The notes below the pieces were generated by a model. The model was not told the origin of the DNA and made no database searches. It saw only the letters and a program-made list of their open reading frames with translations. This document shows positions 1 through 11,700 of a stretch of DNA of 64,000 bases, one piece after another. The translations under genes and the position numbers were made by a program. How positions within the stretch are numbered: position 1 is the first letter of the stretch; every line of letters begins with the position of its first letter. Source of the DNA: Siphonodentalium dalli (taxonomy: Eukaryota > Mollusca > Scaphopoda > Gadilida > Siphonodentaliidae); NCBI GenBank assembly GCA_032622095.1, contig CP136061.1:186004369-186068368 (forward strand), read 5' to 3'.

Positions 1-37
1 GCTGTGGTTATGGAGTCGATTACTTAGGGCATTACTG
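1..37. repeat. Right end of palindromic TA MITE (family F1)
   Basis: The first bases match the right arm of the foldback at 3491-3701, ending GCATTACTG followed by TA. The rest is outside the window. Confidence 0.75.
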
Positions 38-230
38 TAACCTCAGTATAATCTAAACAGAGTCTCGAATAACTACCATCTCATTTCATTTCCATGAAGA
101 TCAAGGAAGTTACACACCAAATATGTGATCTTTTTCCACTTTATTGCTGTAAACGGAAATTGGTTTTACATAATAACTTTGATAATCTTTAACCATTTTT
201 TTTTTCTTACATTTTTTAACAATTATAAAA

Positions 231-365
231 ATTAATATAAAATTTGTTAGGCCAATGCATTCTCTTATATATATGTGAGGTGACCTATGGTCAACTCACA
301 TATATAAGAGAATGCATTAGCACAGGGTTTTCACAACATTCAGGAAGCTCATGTCATGAAAGGGA
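231..365. repeat. Foldback MITE fragment (CATTCTCTTATATAT family)
   Basis: An inverted repeat around AATGCATTCTCTTATATA and TATATAAGAGAATGCATT, followed by the GTCATGAAAGGG end. Related copies lie at 10492-10730, 11590-11770 and 46485-46688. Confidence 0.75.
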
Positions 366-656
366 TATATTACACACATTGTACAAAAGTTAATTTCAAT
401 ATGATGTGGATAATTAGGAAAATGAAGTGATATGCAAATAATTCCAGACTCTGTATATCATGTACTAATTCTGATGAAGACAAACTGTGTTTCAATGTGA
501 GTAACAGTAAGCAACACACTCAGTATAGCTTAGATGCCATACTCAATCTTACCCTTTACTAGCTTTAGTCGTTGCTCTACAGGAAATTATAGTTATATTT
601 AAGAGTATTTAAGAAGAAGAAACAATATTCAAGCTTTATGTAGACAACATATATAT

Positions 657-1829
657 CAGGGACCAGCCCAGAGGTTTCAAATTTGGAGAAGTCACTTCTC
701 TCCATTTGGATATTAGGGAGAAGTGTTAACAAGGAGAAGTCATAATTGCTCAAGTTAAATTTACACCCCTCCAGCACCCTTCTATGATGCAGTAAGTATT
801 ATGCAATACAAGAACCCATTTATAAAACAATTATAATGAGTAAGAACACCATTATAATCAGTAAATATACTTTAAATATACTGCACCCAGGGCCAATAAG
901 GTTCGGGGTGATTTATGTGGTTCTTTGATCCTGTCATCTGGCAGACATTCCGGTTTTTCGGTACGATCCGTTCCGTATCGGCCGAACTTAAAGTCCGCAT
1001 TTTACATCCGCCCGGAATGCTGCCTCCTTCCGGTAACTGAAAAAGCAATTCACTCTTGAATTATACGCATCGCGCTCCATCCCTCCCCCCTTGGAGCTCC
1101 ATGCCCCGCTTTGTTCGGCGTCCCGAGTGGCACGCCATATTCATTGTTCTGTGATGCCTGTTTTGTTTTGGGCCTAGGGCCCTGTGTGTTTGCATCTCGT
1201 TGCTTCTGTTTGTTTTCCCTTTCAGGTGCTGTGTCATCAGTGCCATTGATCCAGCTTTGGTGCGTCCTGCAGGGGTAACTTTGGTGTTACCCGCCCATAC
1301 CACGGTGCTTAGCCATAGGGAGTTGGGCTGTCCAGTGGTCTCTACTGCCATTCCTGCGTCGCACTCGTTGGGCTTCTCCCTGGTGGCCGTGTGTGCTTAT
1401 TGCTTAGGGCGCCTCATAGCAATTCTTGGGCGCCGGCTCCGAATCGTACCTTAGCTCGTCGGGCCATGCTCATGCCTGCGCTGTACAGCAGTATTTCTTC
1501 AGCGTTCTCTGCTTCGGCTTCTCGTCAGAGCGAAGGCTCTGCTTAATTGGTTTTCCATGCCTATGGGCTATCTGCAGGACAAGCTTATAATGTTACATTA
1601 AAGCTGAGATCATACCCCACTCATGTGTTGTCATTTAAATATTCCATGCAGTAGTGGCAGGGCTGTCACTGGTGGGGGTAGTGTCTCTTGGATCTGAGTG
1701 ATCACATAATGTTAGGAGATATGCATACTGTCATATGAGAGAGGTCAATTCTCATGGGGCCAAAATAGGGAGAACTGGCACATTTTAGGGAGAAGATGTC
1801 TCCCAAGCCGCCCTCTAGGCTGGTCCCTG
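657..1829. mobile_element. Non-autonomous hAT-type element, 1.17 kb
   Basis: The ends are inverted (CAGGGACCAGCC and GGCTGGTCCCTG). They are flanked by ATATATAT on both sides, an 8-bp duplication as expected for hAT, although the low complexity of the site weakens that point. Sub-terminal sequence repeats a GGAGAAGTCACTTCTC-like word also seen in the elements at 41114 and 57309. The centre (about 1020-1550) is clearly more GC-rich than its surroundings. The short open frames there (1061-1351 minus, 1200-1454 plus) resemble nothing I know. Confidence 0.75.
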
Positions 1830-1837
1830 ATATATAT

Positions 1838-2597
1838 ACATTATGGTTTAAATATTGAAATATTGACATACACTACTAGGGTTTTAAAACTTCATATTCA
1901 ATTGTTATGGAATACCACATGGAGAAATATGAGAAAAGCAATGAACTGAGTGTCCATAAATATATTGTCTGCTTTGTTTCTATATAACTGTGAGTAAGCA
2001 ATTTTTGACCAACTTAGTAAAGTATGAATTCTCCTGAATGACATGACATGACAATAAGATTTAAAAGATAATAATAATCTGTCAATTCACGGAATACTGT
2101 AAAACAATTGGGTGCCACTTTATTGGCCATACGTCGATAACCTTAACCTGAGTCGGTCACTCTTCCATTAAGCCCAGGTGAGCATACAGCAGCTCTACAC
2201 GCATTTGGAATGAAACCAGCATTATTGATTTCAATTGACTGACCAATGAAAATAAGTTCTCTTTAACTGGATGCTTGATTGGCAAGTGTTTTTTTCCATA
2301 ACATAATTGTTGATCGCAAAGAATTTATCTAATTGTATGGAAATATATTGCTGAAAACTAGACATTTTGACAAATACATTTTATATTAGGCACGTTATAG
2401 AATTTGTCAACACACGTTTCAGTTATAATTGCATAATCAAATCAAAACAAGACTTATTTCTTAAATAATTGTAAAAACATGAAAAAATTCTGTTAAATAA
2501 ATGTAAATAAAGTTTTAACAAATAACAGTTTGAAACACAACAATGAAATAAAAAAGACATATCTATGGAAATTTTACTTTGATAATCTAATACTCAC
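1838..2597. other. Intergenic/intronic stretch, no feature seen
   Basis: AT-rich sequence downstream of the last dynein exon in the window. No open frame, RNA gene or repeat that I can support. Confidence 0.5.
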
Positions 2598-2738
2598 AGT
2601 AGCATATTGGAACAGAGTATGTATGAAAATAGTAACTTGTCCTTCTCAAATAGAGAGCGGCATACGTTACAATACAGATTATATGTGAAGTGATCTGATA
2701 AGTAACGCAATCGCTTCTCCAGGAACTTTGATTTGTTG
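2598..2738 (-). CDS. DNAH: Dynein alternative exon b (canonical copy)
   Basis: This 141-nt exon completes Ser and reads [40 protein letters not shown] and LCSNMLL with a split last codon. [24 protein letters not shown] is the standard family sequence, so this is probably the default exon. The acceptor is TTGTTTTCAG and the donor GTGAGTA. If both copies were spliced in tandem the frame would hold, but the fold would contain a duplicated segment. No further dynein exon was found between 1 and 2597, so the next one lies to the left of the window. Confidence 0.93.
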
Positions 2739-5700
2739 CTGAAAACAATCAAATGCAAACATGGTAATAAAATATTAAGGGTGAATATATATAGTGAGGT
2801 AGATTAGCAAGTCTAAATATGGATAGATATGCAGCATTAGGTTCTGAGTGTCATCTTCTGTCCACATAAGTGATCACATTCACATCTATTCTTGATTTTG
2901 CAGCATGAATTAGGCAAGACCTGAAGCATGCAACATGTTATTCCCATCATTGAATACGTATTCAGGGTGCCACAACTGCAGCTACAACAACTACAAATTT
3001 ACAACAATTTAGGCCTTGTCCACTTGAAACTTTGAAAGAAACCACAGGTGACATAAACTAGGCTTGAAATGTCAAAAAAACCACTTTTGTTTCAATATTA
3101 CTAGTAACGCGCTGATTTATTAGTCTCTCAAACTCATCAAAAATTATGCTCCAAACATTTTATTTCTACTAAGAGTCTCTTCGAAGTATCACATCTCTGT
3201 TTAAACATGCTATTTTAAAAATTATAATCTGGATAATATCAGTTAGTTCTCGTAAAATTTAGCCTGGGTATACCTGAATATATATTAAATGCAAGAGATG
3301 TTTTCCAGAAGATTATTTATGAGGTGACAGAATATGGTACTCCCTGTAAAATAAAATTAGCTCTAGAGGAAAAAAGCTGCTGCCACCATTACAACATCAA
3401 TCGAGATATATCTCGTTATTAATTAACTATTAATATGTATATGGAGTATGTGGATTAACCCTTTCTATACTAAATACTCAATGACAAGTACAGTAATGCT
3501 CTAAGTAATCGACCCCTTAGCCACAGCAGAATTATGGGTAACTTTTCTGGATTTCGTCGGAAATATGGCTTGTTGCCATTCATCGGAAAGCTCTCGGAGA
3601 GCTTTCCGATGAATGGCAACAAGCCATATTTCCGACTAAATCCTGAAAAGTTACCCATAATTCTGCTGTGGTTAAGGGGTCGATTACTTAGAGCATTACT
3701 GTAGTTACATTAGGAAATGTAAAACTTATTATCTGATCATTTTCCATTCCCATTACCATTCTGCTCATGTATTATCTGTTTTTTTCTTCTGTTGACTGCC
3801 GTTGTTACCTGAACACCCCTCCAAATGAATAAGACCACTCCAATTGATGTATAATTTTATAACTGATGGGAGAATCCATTTAGTAAAGAAAGGGTTAACA
3901 AAATCCTTCTACACTTCTATTATCTTTTCGACTGTCTGTCATCTAATTTTATAACATAAATATCCCCCAAATTAATAATATACCATTCCAATGTATAATT
4001 TACAACTGAATGGGAGAACCCATTAGTAAAGAAAAGTTTCATGGTTCTTCATTTCCACTACTCAGCAGCTTTAATCCACTAAATTATTAGTTTCTAGATG
4101 GGATTCATTTCGATTAATATCCAGCTTTGTAAAATTAGAAACCAAGATTTGTCATGGTTTGAAATATACAAATTGATCTCAACAAAAAGGATTTGATCCC
4201 ATCAATAAACTAAAGAGAGAAAGTAAGAATGGGTGGGGTATTCATGCAAGAGGTATAATAGGACTATAAGCGATCCTAGTGTTAGTCTATGCAAGTTGAG
4301 TATGTAGATATTCTATACTGCGAGTAACTAGCTATTCGATCAGCTATTTTCCATTGCCATGCCACCATACTCACATCAGGAGATTTGCACACAGAAGGTA
4401 TGCAAAGACCAATTTGTGTTGCGCAAACAATGATCGTGTAATGTTATCATATAACTGATACTGGAAGTGATCAGTGAGGTATTGCAATCGCCGTTTCAAA
4501 ATCTTTGATTTGTTGCTGTAAGAAAAATCTTAATTGCTGTACATAGCATACATAATTCTGCATGATCAAAAAGAGAAAAGAAGCAAAGGTGAATCCATAC
4601 TGGTGACATTTTAAAAGCATACAATTGTGGATAGCAATAAATCGCTTTTGACAGATTTTGGTCAAGCCTTCCTGACTGCAGTAGATGTTCTTGGGCTCAC
4701 CGTGTTAATAATTTAAGGAATTTGTGATGACTTGAGCATTTTAAGGACATGCAAAATAATAAGTTTCAGTTTAAATTTAGCACGTGACTATACCCTGTAT
4801 TCATTTAACAAAACTAACTGTTTGCAAACAACAAATCAAATGAATGTGGCAGCTGTTCACACTACTGAACATGACAGTATCTATCACTTAGATGATCATG
4901 GATGTAGCCAATCCACAAAAAGTATCACCTGTCTAAATGCACCTTAAATCATGGAATGATATAACATCAATCTGCATTAATAAAATGGCATGTTCTTCCT
5001 CATAGTATTTTTGTGTTTAATTAATGATAAACTGCTAACAACTTCAAGATGTTTCCCCAAGTATAAAACTGTATATAAAAATACCAGAGATTATAAGTAA
5101 ACATGTAAAACATAACTGTTGCAATCTACCTACAGTAATGCCCTAAATAATCGACTCCTTAACCACAGCAGAATTATGGGTAACTTTTCAGGATTTAGTC
5201 GGAAATATGGCTTGTTGCCATATTTCTGACTAAATCCTGAAAAGTTACCCATAATTCTGCTGTAAGGAGTCGATTATTTAGAGCATTACTGTCCATACCA
5301 GGGATGGGGTAATTGTAATCTGTAACTGTAATTGACTGTAATTAATTACTTTTTTCTCAAGTAATTGAGTGTAATTTGTAATTGGGTCATTTTTCAATAC
5401 AATTGGGTCATTTTTCAATTACAAGTAATTGGACGTAAGTAATCACTTTGATAAAAAGCATGTAATTTAATTACTTTTTTAATTACATTCAATTACTTTC
5501 CAAAATGATCATGATTGTCATTTATAGAGGACATAATTAGCTTTTTACATTTATTGGTGAGGTTTCATCATGCAGTTGTGCATCAAAATCAAAATATTTG
5601 GGAATAGATCATGTTTTAAGTGTATTTATTTCAGTAAATATTTGTTTTTATTTTCTTACATACATTGCAACTAATGAATAATATTTATGAATAAAATCAT

Positions 5701-8700
5701 TGGAAACAATTATAAATTCTTAGCATGTTCAGTTATATTTAATACCCAACACAATGAAAATAACACAAACATTTATTTCATAATCATCCATTGAAATCCC
5801 AATACATACACAGCTAGATTAACAACATAATACCAGCATAACAATGCCTAACAAACTGAGAATCAAATACATGGCTTAATATCGATGTTGACTCCAAAAT
5901 ATATTAGAATAACTTCAACAAGCAGTCGCAGACGGTATCCCCCACCGAATTGTGCAGTTGGGGAAGTGCATTCTCAATAATGTTTGCGTTCTCAGTATGT
6001 GCTAAACAAGAGGTAAGGTGGGATTTTATCAAAAATCCTGGCTTGCGAACTCATTTTAGGTACTGACATTTGTGGAAATTAGCCATGTGACGTAGTCCAT
6101 TTGCACCAAAAATAATAAACAAAGTCCAATAACTCTGCTGAAAATATCCGGCTGGACCTGGTTTGCGAACTCGTTCTAGATACTGGTCATGTGAACTCAA
6201 ATACCAAAAATCTTTGAAATCCGTTGACATTTGTGGAAATGAGCCCTGTGAAGTCGTCCATTTTCACACAAAAAAAATAAACAAAGTCCAATAAGTCCAC
6301 TTAAAATATCCGACCGGACCTGGTTTGCGAACTCATTCTAGATTCTGGTCAAGTGAACTCATATACCAAATATCTTTGAAATCCGTTGAGATTTGTGGAA
6401 ATGAGCCCTGTGACGTCGTCTATTTGCTATTTGGTAAATTCGACAAAAATAATAAACAAAGTCCAATAACTCCGGTAAAAATATCTGGCCAGACCTGGCT
6501 TGCGAACTCATTCTATGTAATGGTCAGGTGAACTCATATACCACAAATCTTTGAAATCCGTTTACATCTGTTCAAGTTATGACTCTTACAAATTCTGGAT
6601 GGACGGACGGACAGACGGAACCCATTTTCAATTTGGCGGGGGATAATAAACTGTGTTTGGGGAATGGGACTCAAAATGTAATCCCTGCTTGTATAGCAGA
6701 AGCCCTGATAATGTGCCATATAAACACATTATTATTGTCTGGAATCAAGATAGTTGTTTGCAGGCATGTGTAGTGATTTGATAAGGAGTAACCTTCATCT
6801 CCCAAAGCTAATTTGTATGACTGATTCCTAAAGAAGATAAAAAGCTTACCTGTCATGGATAGACATAACAAACAGATTGACAAACCATGTCAGTGAATAC
6901 TGATACATGGGGTCAATGTTTGGTAAGTCAGCAATAGAGAAGAACAGAATGGAGGAATGTTTGGCAATCGGACGGTATCCCAATCGAGAGGCTTCTATTT
7001 TGACTTCGGTCTCTTCAGCCACCTGTAAAAAAACAGCATGGTTGATAAAGAATCAGAACTTAACCATTCTATTACTGATTGTCCAATTCACTTATAAAAA
7101 TAAACAATGGAATGTCTTAATATTCAACATTTGTAGGGATGTTCAGATCATATAATTTTTGAATTCATTTGTAAGGATGTTCAGCTTATAAATTCAACTA
7201 AAAGCCCAACTAAACTCATCAGGGAGAATTAATGGTTTTAAAAGAAGCTAAAGTTGGAGAAGTTGTAGAGCTATACATGGTATATATGTCGTAATACACT
7301 CTATACATGGTATATATGTCATAATACACTCTATACATGGTATATATGTCATAATACACTCTATACATGGTATATATGTCATAATACACTCTATACATGG
7401 TATATATGTCATAATACTCTATACATGATATATATGTCATAATACACTCTATACATGGTATATATATGTCATAATACACTCTATACATGGTATATATGTC
7501 GTAATACACTCTATACATGGTATATATGTCATAATACACTGAGTATGGAGAAGTTGTAGAGCTATACACGGTATATGTCATAATACACTCTATACATGGT
7601 ATATATGTCATAATACACTCTATACATGGTATATATGTTGTAATACACTCTATACATGGTATATATGTCGTAATACACTGAGTATGGAGAAGTTGTAGAG
7701 CTATACATGGTATATATGCCGTAATACACTCTATACATGGTATATATGTCGTAATGCACTCTATACATGGTATATATGTCATAATACACTGAGTATGGAG
7801 AAGTTGTAGAGCTATACACGGTATATGTCATAATACAGTAAAACCTCCCCAAACCGAACACCCTTCGGACCAGCCCTTCTGTTCGGATTAGAGAGGTGTT
7901 CGGTTTATAGAAAATAGCACTACGATCGGAATGTATTGACGTCGTTGTCGAAGCACAACCGATTCATTCTTGATTTAAAATTAAAATTTACTCAATAAAG
8001 TACCGAATCAAATATAAATAACAATAGATAAAACATCATGTTATAATAAGAATTAAAAACATGGTATATTAAGGCATACAACATGTATAAATAAAACAGG
8101 AAACATGGAAACCTTCAAACGACAAATGTTACGATGATTGAAAATGTCGCTTAAAAATGTTGCATCGTTAGTATAGTAGATTCGTACTCTTGAATAATCG
8201 TACCGATTAATTAGCGGTGTTTTGTTCGGCGACCGCTTTGAATCGGATTATAACAACAGGTGTCTGATTAGATAACTGAATGCTTATTTAACACATTGAG
8301 TGAACAATGGTGACTTCACGGATATTGCAGCACTGACATTTTGTTTTCACATCAATCTTTGTGCTGAATTGGAACTCTTATTTTTACGACCACTGTCAAA
8401 ACAAAACACTAATTAGCTAAACGTACACGATGGGAGTGTATTGTCACCAGTACAATTTTAATCAACATGTCAGAATGAATGAGCCGTCACGAAAATGGCC
8501 ACTCAGAGTTGAATGTATGGACTAGATATTTAAACTTATAAAGGATCCCCAGTCTATACACTCAAGCCAACACGAATTAGTGTTTAATTTGGACAATTGT
8601 TGTAAAAACAAAGAGTCCATTCCAGCACAATAGCTGATGTAAAAACAACATGTCACTGCTCTAATTATCTGTGAAGTCACCATTGTTCAATCAGTTTGAT

Positions 8701-11700
8701 CTAAGCAAACAGGTATCTATCTGTGTCTGCATGTATCTGAATGTGATGCAGTGCAGTAACCAATTCTAATTAGACACCTGTTGTTTTAATCCGTTTCAAA
8801 ACTTTGCCAATACAAAAGACTGCTAATTAAATTGGTATGCTTATTCAATAGTACGAAAGTACATCACATGTGCGCACGCGCGTTCGTCTGGTATCGCTTT
8901 CGGAATTTATTTAGAATAAGATTAAATATAAATACGGCAGTACCTTTTTATTCTCAGGCATTATATTCGTTTTAATTTGTAAATAAATTTGATTAATGTA
9001 CCAAGAACACTTCGTCCGTTTGTAACTAACTGTTGTCACTGACGGTGATCGAGGTCACACACAGGCCAAAAGCGGAAACGTTCACATCATTACCTTTTAA
9101 CTGATTGCGCTCGGTCTTCCATCACTTTAAGCGTTCGGATTTTGGAGCTAAACATTAGTGTATTTGTTCACTTACGGACTAATAAAGCTGTCCGGTATTC
9201 GGAGTACAGAGGTTTCGGATTACAGAGGTAATAATTAGTGACAATGCACTTGGGAAAATTCGGGACCGAACAATTCGTTCGGAATGAAGAGGGGTTCGGA
9301 TTGTAGAGGGTCCGGTTTGGAGAGGTTTCACTGTACACTCTATACATGGTATATATGTCATAATACACTCGATACATGGTATATATGTTGTAATACACTC
9401 TATACATGGTATATATGTTGTAATACACAGAGTATGGAGAAGTTGTAGAGCTATACATGGTATATATGTTGTAATGCACTCTATACATGGTATATATGTC
9501 ATAATACACTCTATACATGGTATATATGGTGTAATGCACTCTATACATGGTATATATGTCGTAATACACTGAGTATGGAGAAGTTGTAGAGCTATACATG
9601 GTATATATGTCGTAATACAATGAGTATAAAAGGTTATCAAATAGTCTCTTAAAATCAATCTTGACACAAGATCAAAGAAATTATGTAAATGAGCATATCT
9701 CACTCCACTCTGAAGTAGACGACGGATAATACAAGACTAAATGATTATTTGATCTGACCTTTTGTTTCTTTGAGATTTCATCTGATAGAATCTTCGACGA
9801 ATCGAGTACTTCGATGGCCGATTCATCCTCGAGAATGTTTCCCTCGGATGAAGACAATGTGTGCAGGATCTTATCTTCTATTTCCTTGAGTTGTTTCTTG
9901 TTTGTGGCACTCTGTATGATCAGAGCCTGTCGTTCCTGTTCCAGCTCAGGCCTATAAGGTAGCAGATATATACAGGCTATTACCAGTATGTGCATTAACG
10001 AGATCTGGACTGGAGGCAAGATACGTTTTCAGGGTAGTATATGCGACCCAGATAATACAGATCTCGCAGGTAGGGCGGAGGTGTGATAACAAATTATCTT
10101 ACAATAAAACAATAGAATATCAAAGATAGGCACTTTCGATTGGGAACTATGTCCATTTGCATATAAAATAGCTCAGGATAGTATACACCTATTGACTCCC
10201 ATGGGGTGAAGTAGCGAGAATTATTATATATGACCCTCCGTGAAATCTACATGTATATTATTTGACATTATGCATCACTTTAAAGCATTATGTCATGAAT
10301 GATTCAGTGAGTCAAAATAGGTCTGTGCGTATATATGAATAAATTTTTTTTAAAGTTTTTATAGAAAGTGTTTTTTCGTCATTTCCATCGAGCTTACTAT
10401 ATATGCAAATTTGTGGAAACAAATCATTTGAATTTCCAGCTGTGAGATTTCTGGATGAAAATTTGGTCACTTCAGTGCCACCGTTGGTTTCATTATGGGA
10501 GCTGCATTGGTGCAGCATTAATGATCCTGTGCCAGTGCATTCTCTTACATATGCGAGTCTCCCATAGGGAGCCTCGTATATATAAGAGAAAGCACTCGCT
10601 TACAAGATCAAGGTATTTATTGTTAAGCCAATGCATACTCTTATATATGTGAGGCTCCCTATGGGAGACTCGCATATAAGAGAATGCATTGGCACAGAGT
10701 TTCATGAAGCTCAAGTCATGGAAGGGTTAAGTATCTAAGGGTTGACTTCATCTCATCTTGAAGGCTGATTGGAAAACACTTCTCAATAAACAAATACACT
10801 TACCTTTCTTTAGCTACGACTATTCCAAGCAGCTGGTCCTCCAGACCCTCTGGGGTGATCATAAAGTTGAGCAGAGATACTTTGGTGGCTATTTCAGGAA
10901 GGTAGTGAGGATTTCTTAGCTTTGTTGTGATGTAGAATCGGAAGTCCTTGCTGTATTCAATCACATTTTCTCCCAGCCTGATCATGTCAACACCACCTTT
11001 AAGAGATTATGTACACTTATGATCTGAACATTTCCTAAGGAAACAACTTATCAATGAGCATTTAGTAAAGAAAGGTTAATTAAGAAAATGACAATTCAAC
11101 TTCTCATAAAAATAATATTTATACCAACTAGACTGAAACTGATTCAACAAACAGAAAATATCCATTTTTTTTTTTATAGAAAATTATTAATGAAGGTGAG
11201 TCCAATATCACTGAAATTGATTGGTACAAATATACTACCCATGAAAATACTAGATTAATATTTATCTTATCAATATCAGACTATGACATGAATTATTTCA
11301 CAATACAAGGAGCATAATATATCTACATAGATATCACTTATTTACCCTGAGAATATAGCCTAAATTTTTATTTTAATTATTCTCAAGAGAATGCAAAATG
11401 TATGTTTTCTCAAATAAGAGGCAGCTTATTTGTTCCAGTAAAATCTGAGCTTAGTGGACTGTTGAATAAGAATGCAAATTTAGGTGGCTTGCTTTGCTAT
11501 AATCATGGATGAAATAAGGGGTAATTTGCAAGGTGCAATTGCAAATATAGAAAGTAAATATTTTACTCAGAGAATGGAGCAACTCTGATTATCCCATTCA
11601 TGACGGGAGCTGCGCTGGTGCAACATTAAAGGTCCTTTGCCAGTACATTCTCTTATATATGCGAGTCTCCTATAGGGAACCTCACATATATAAGAGAATG

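Noticed and set aside
1061-1454. GC-rich frames on both strands near the window start
   Set aside because: They are contained in a hAT element with clear ends, and no family was recognised.
2100-2230. Possible tRNA-like or dynein C-terminal sequence
   Set aside because: No cloverleaf or A/B box pair could be built, and translation shows no AAA6 motifs.
3470-3658. 62-codon minus frame
   Set aside because: It is read across both arms of the F1 palindrome.
7250-9627. Regular 30-bp repeats reminiscent of a CRISPR array
   Set aside because: There are no unique spacers, units are directly adjacent, the 21-bp separators are identical, and the setting is a eukaryotic intron.
7219-9703. Minus-strand frames of 99-187 codons with repeated [10 protein letters not shown] or [10 protein letters not shown]
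   Set aside because: The 30-bp minisatellite is a multiple of three and free of stops on the minus strand. The frames follow the array in all three phases.
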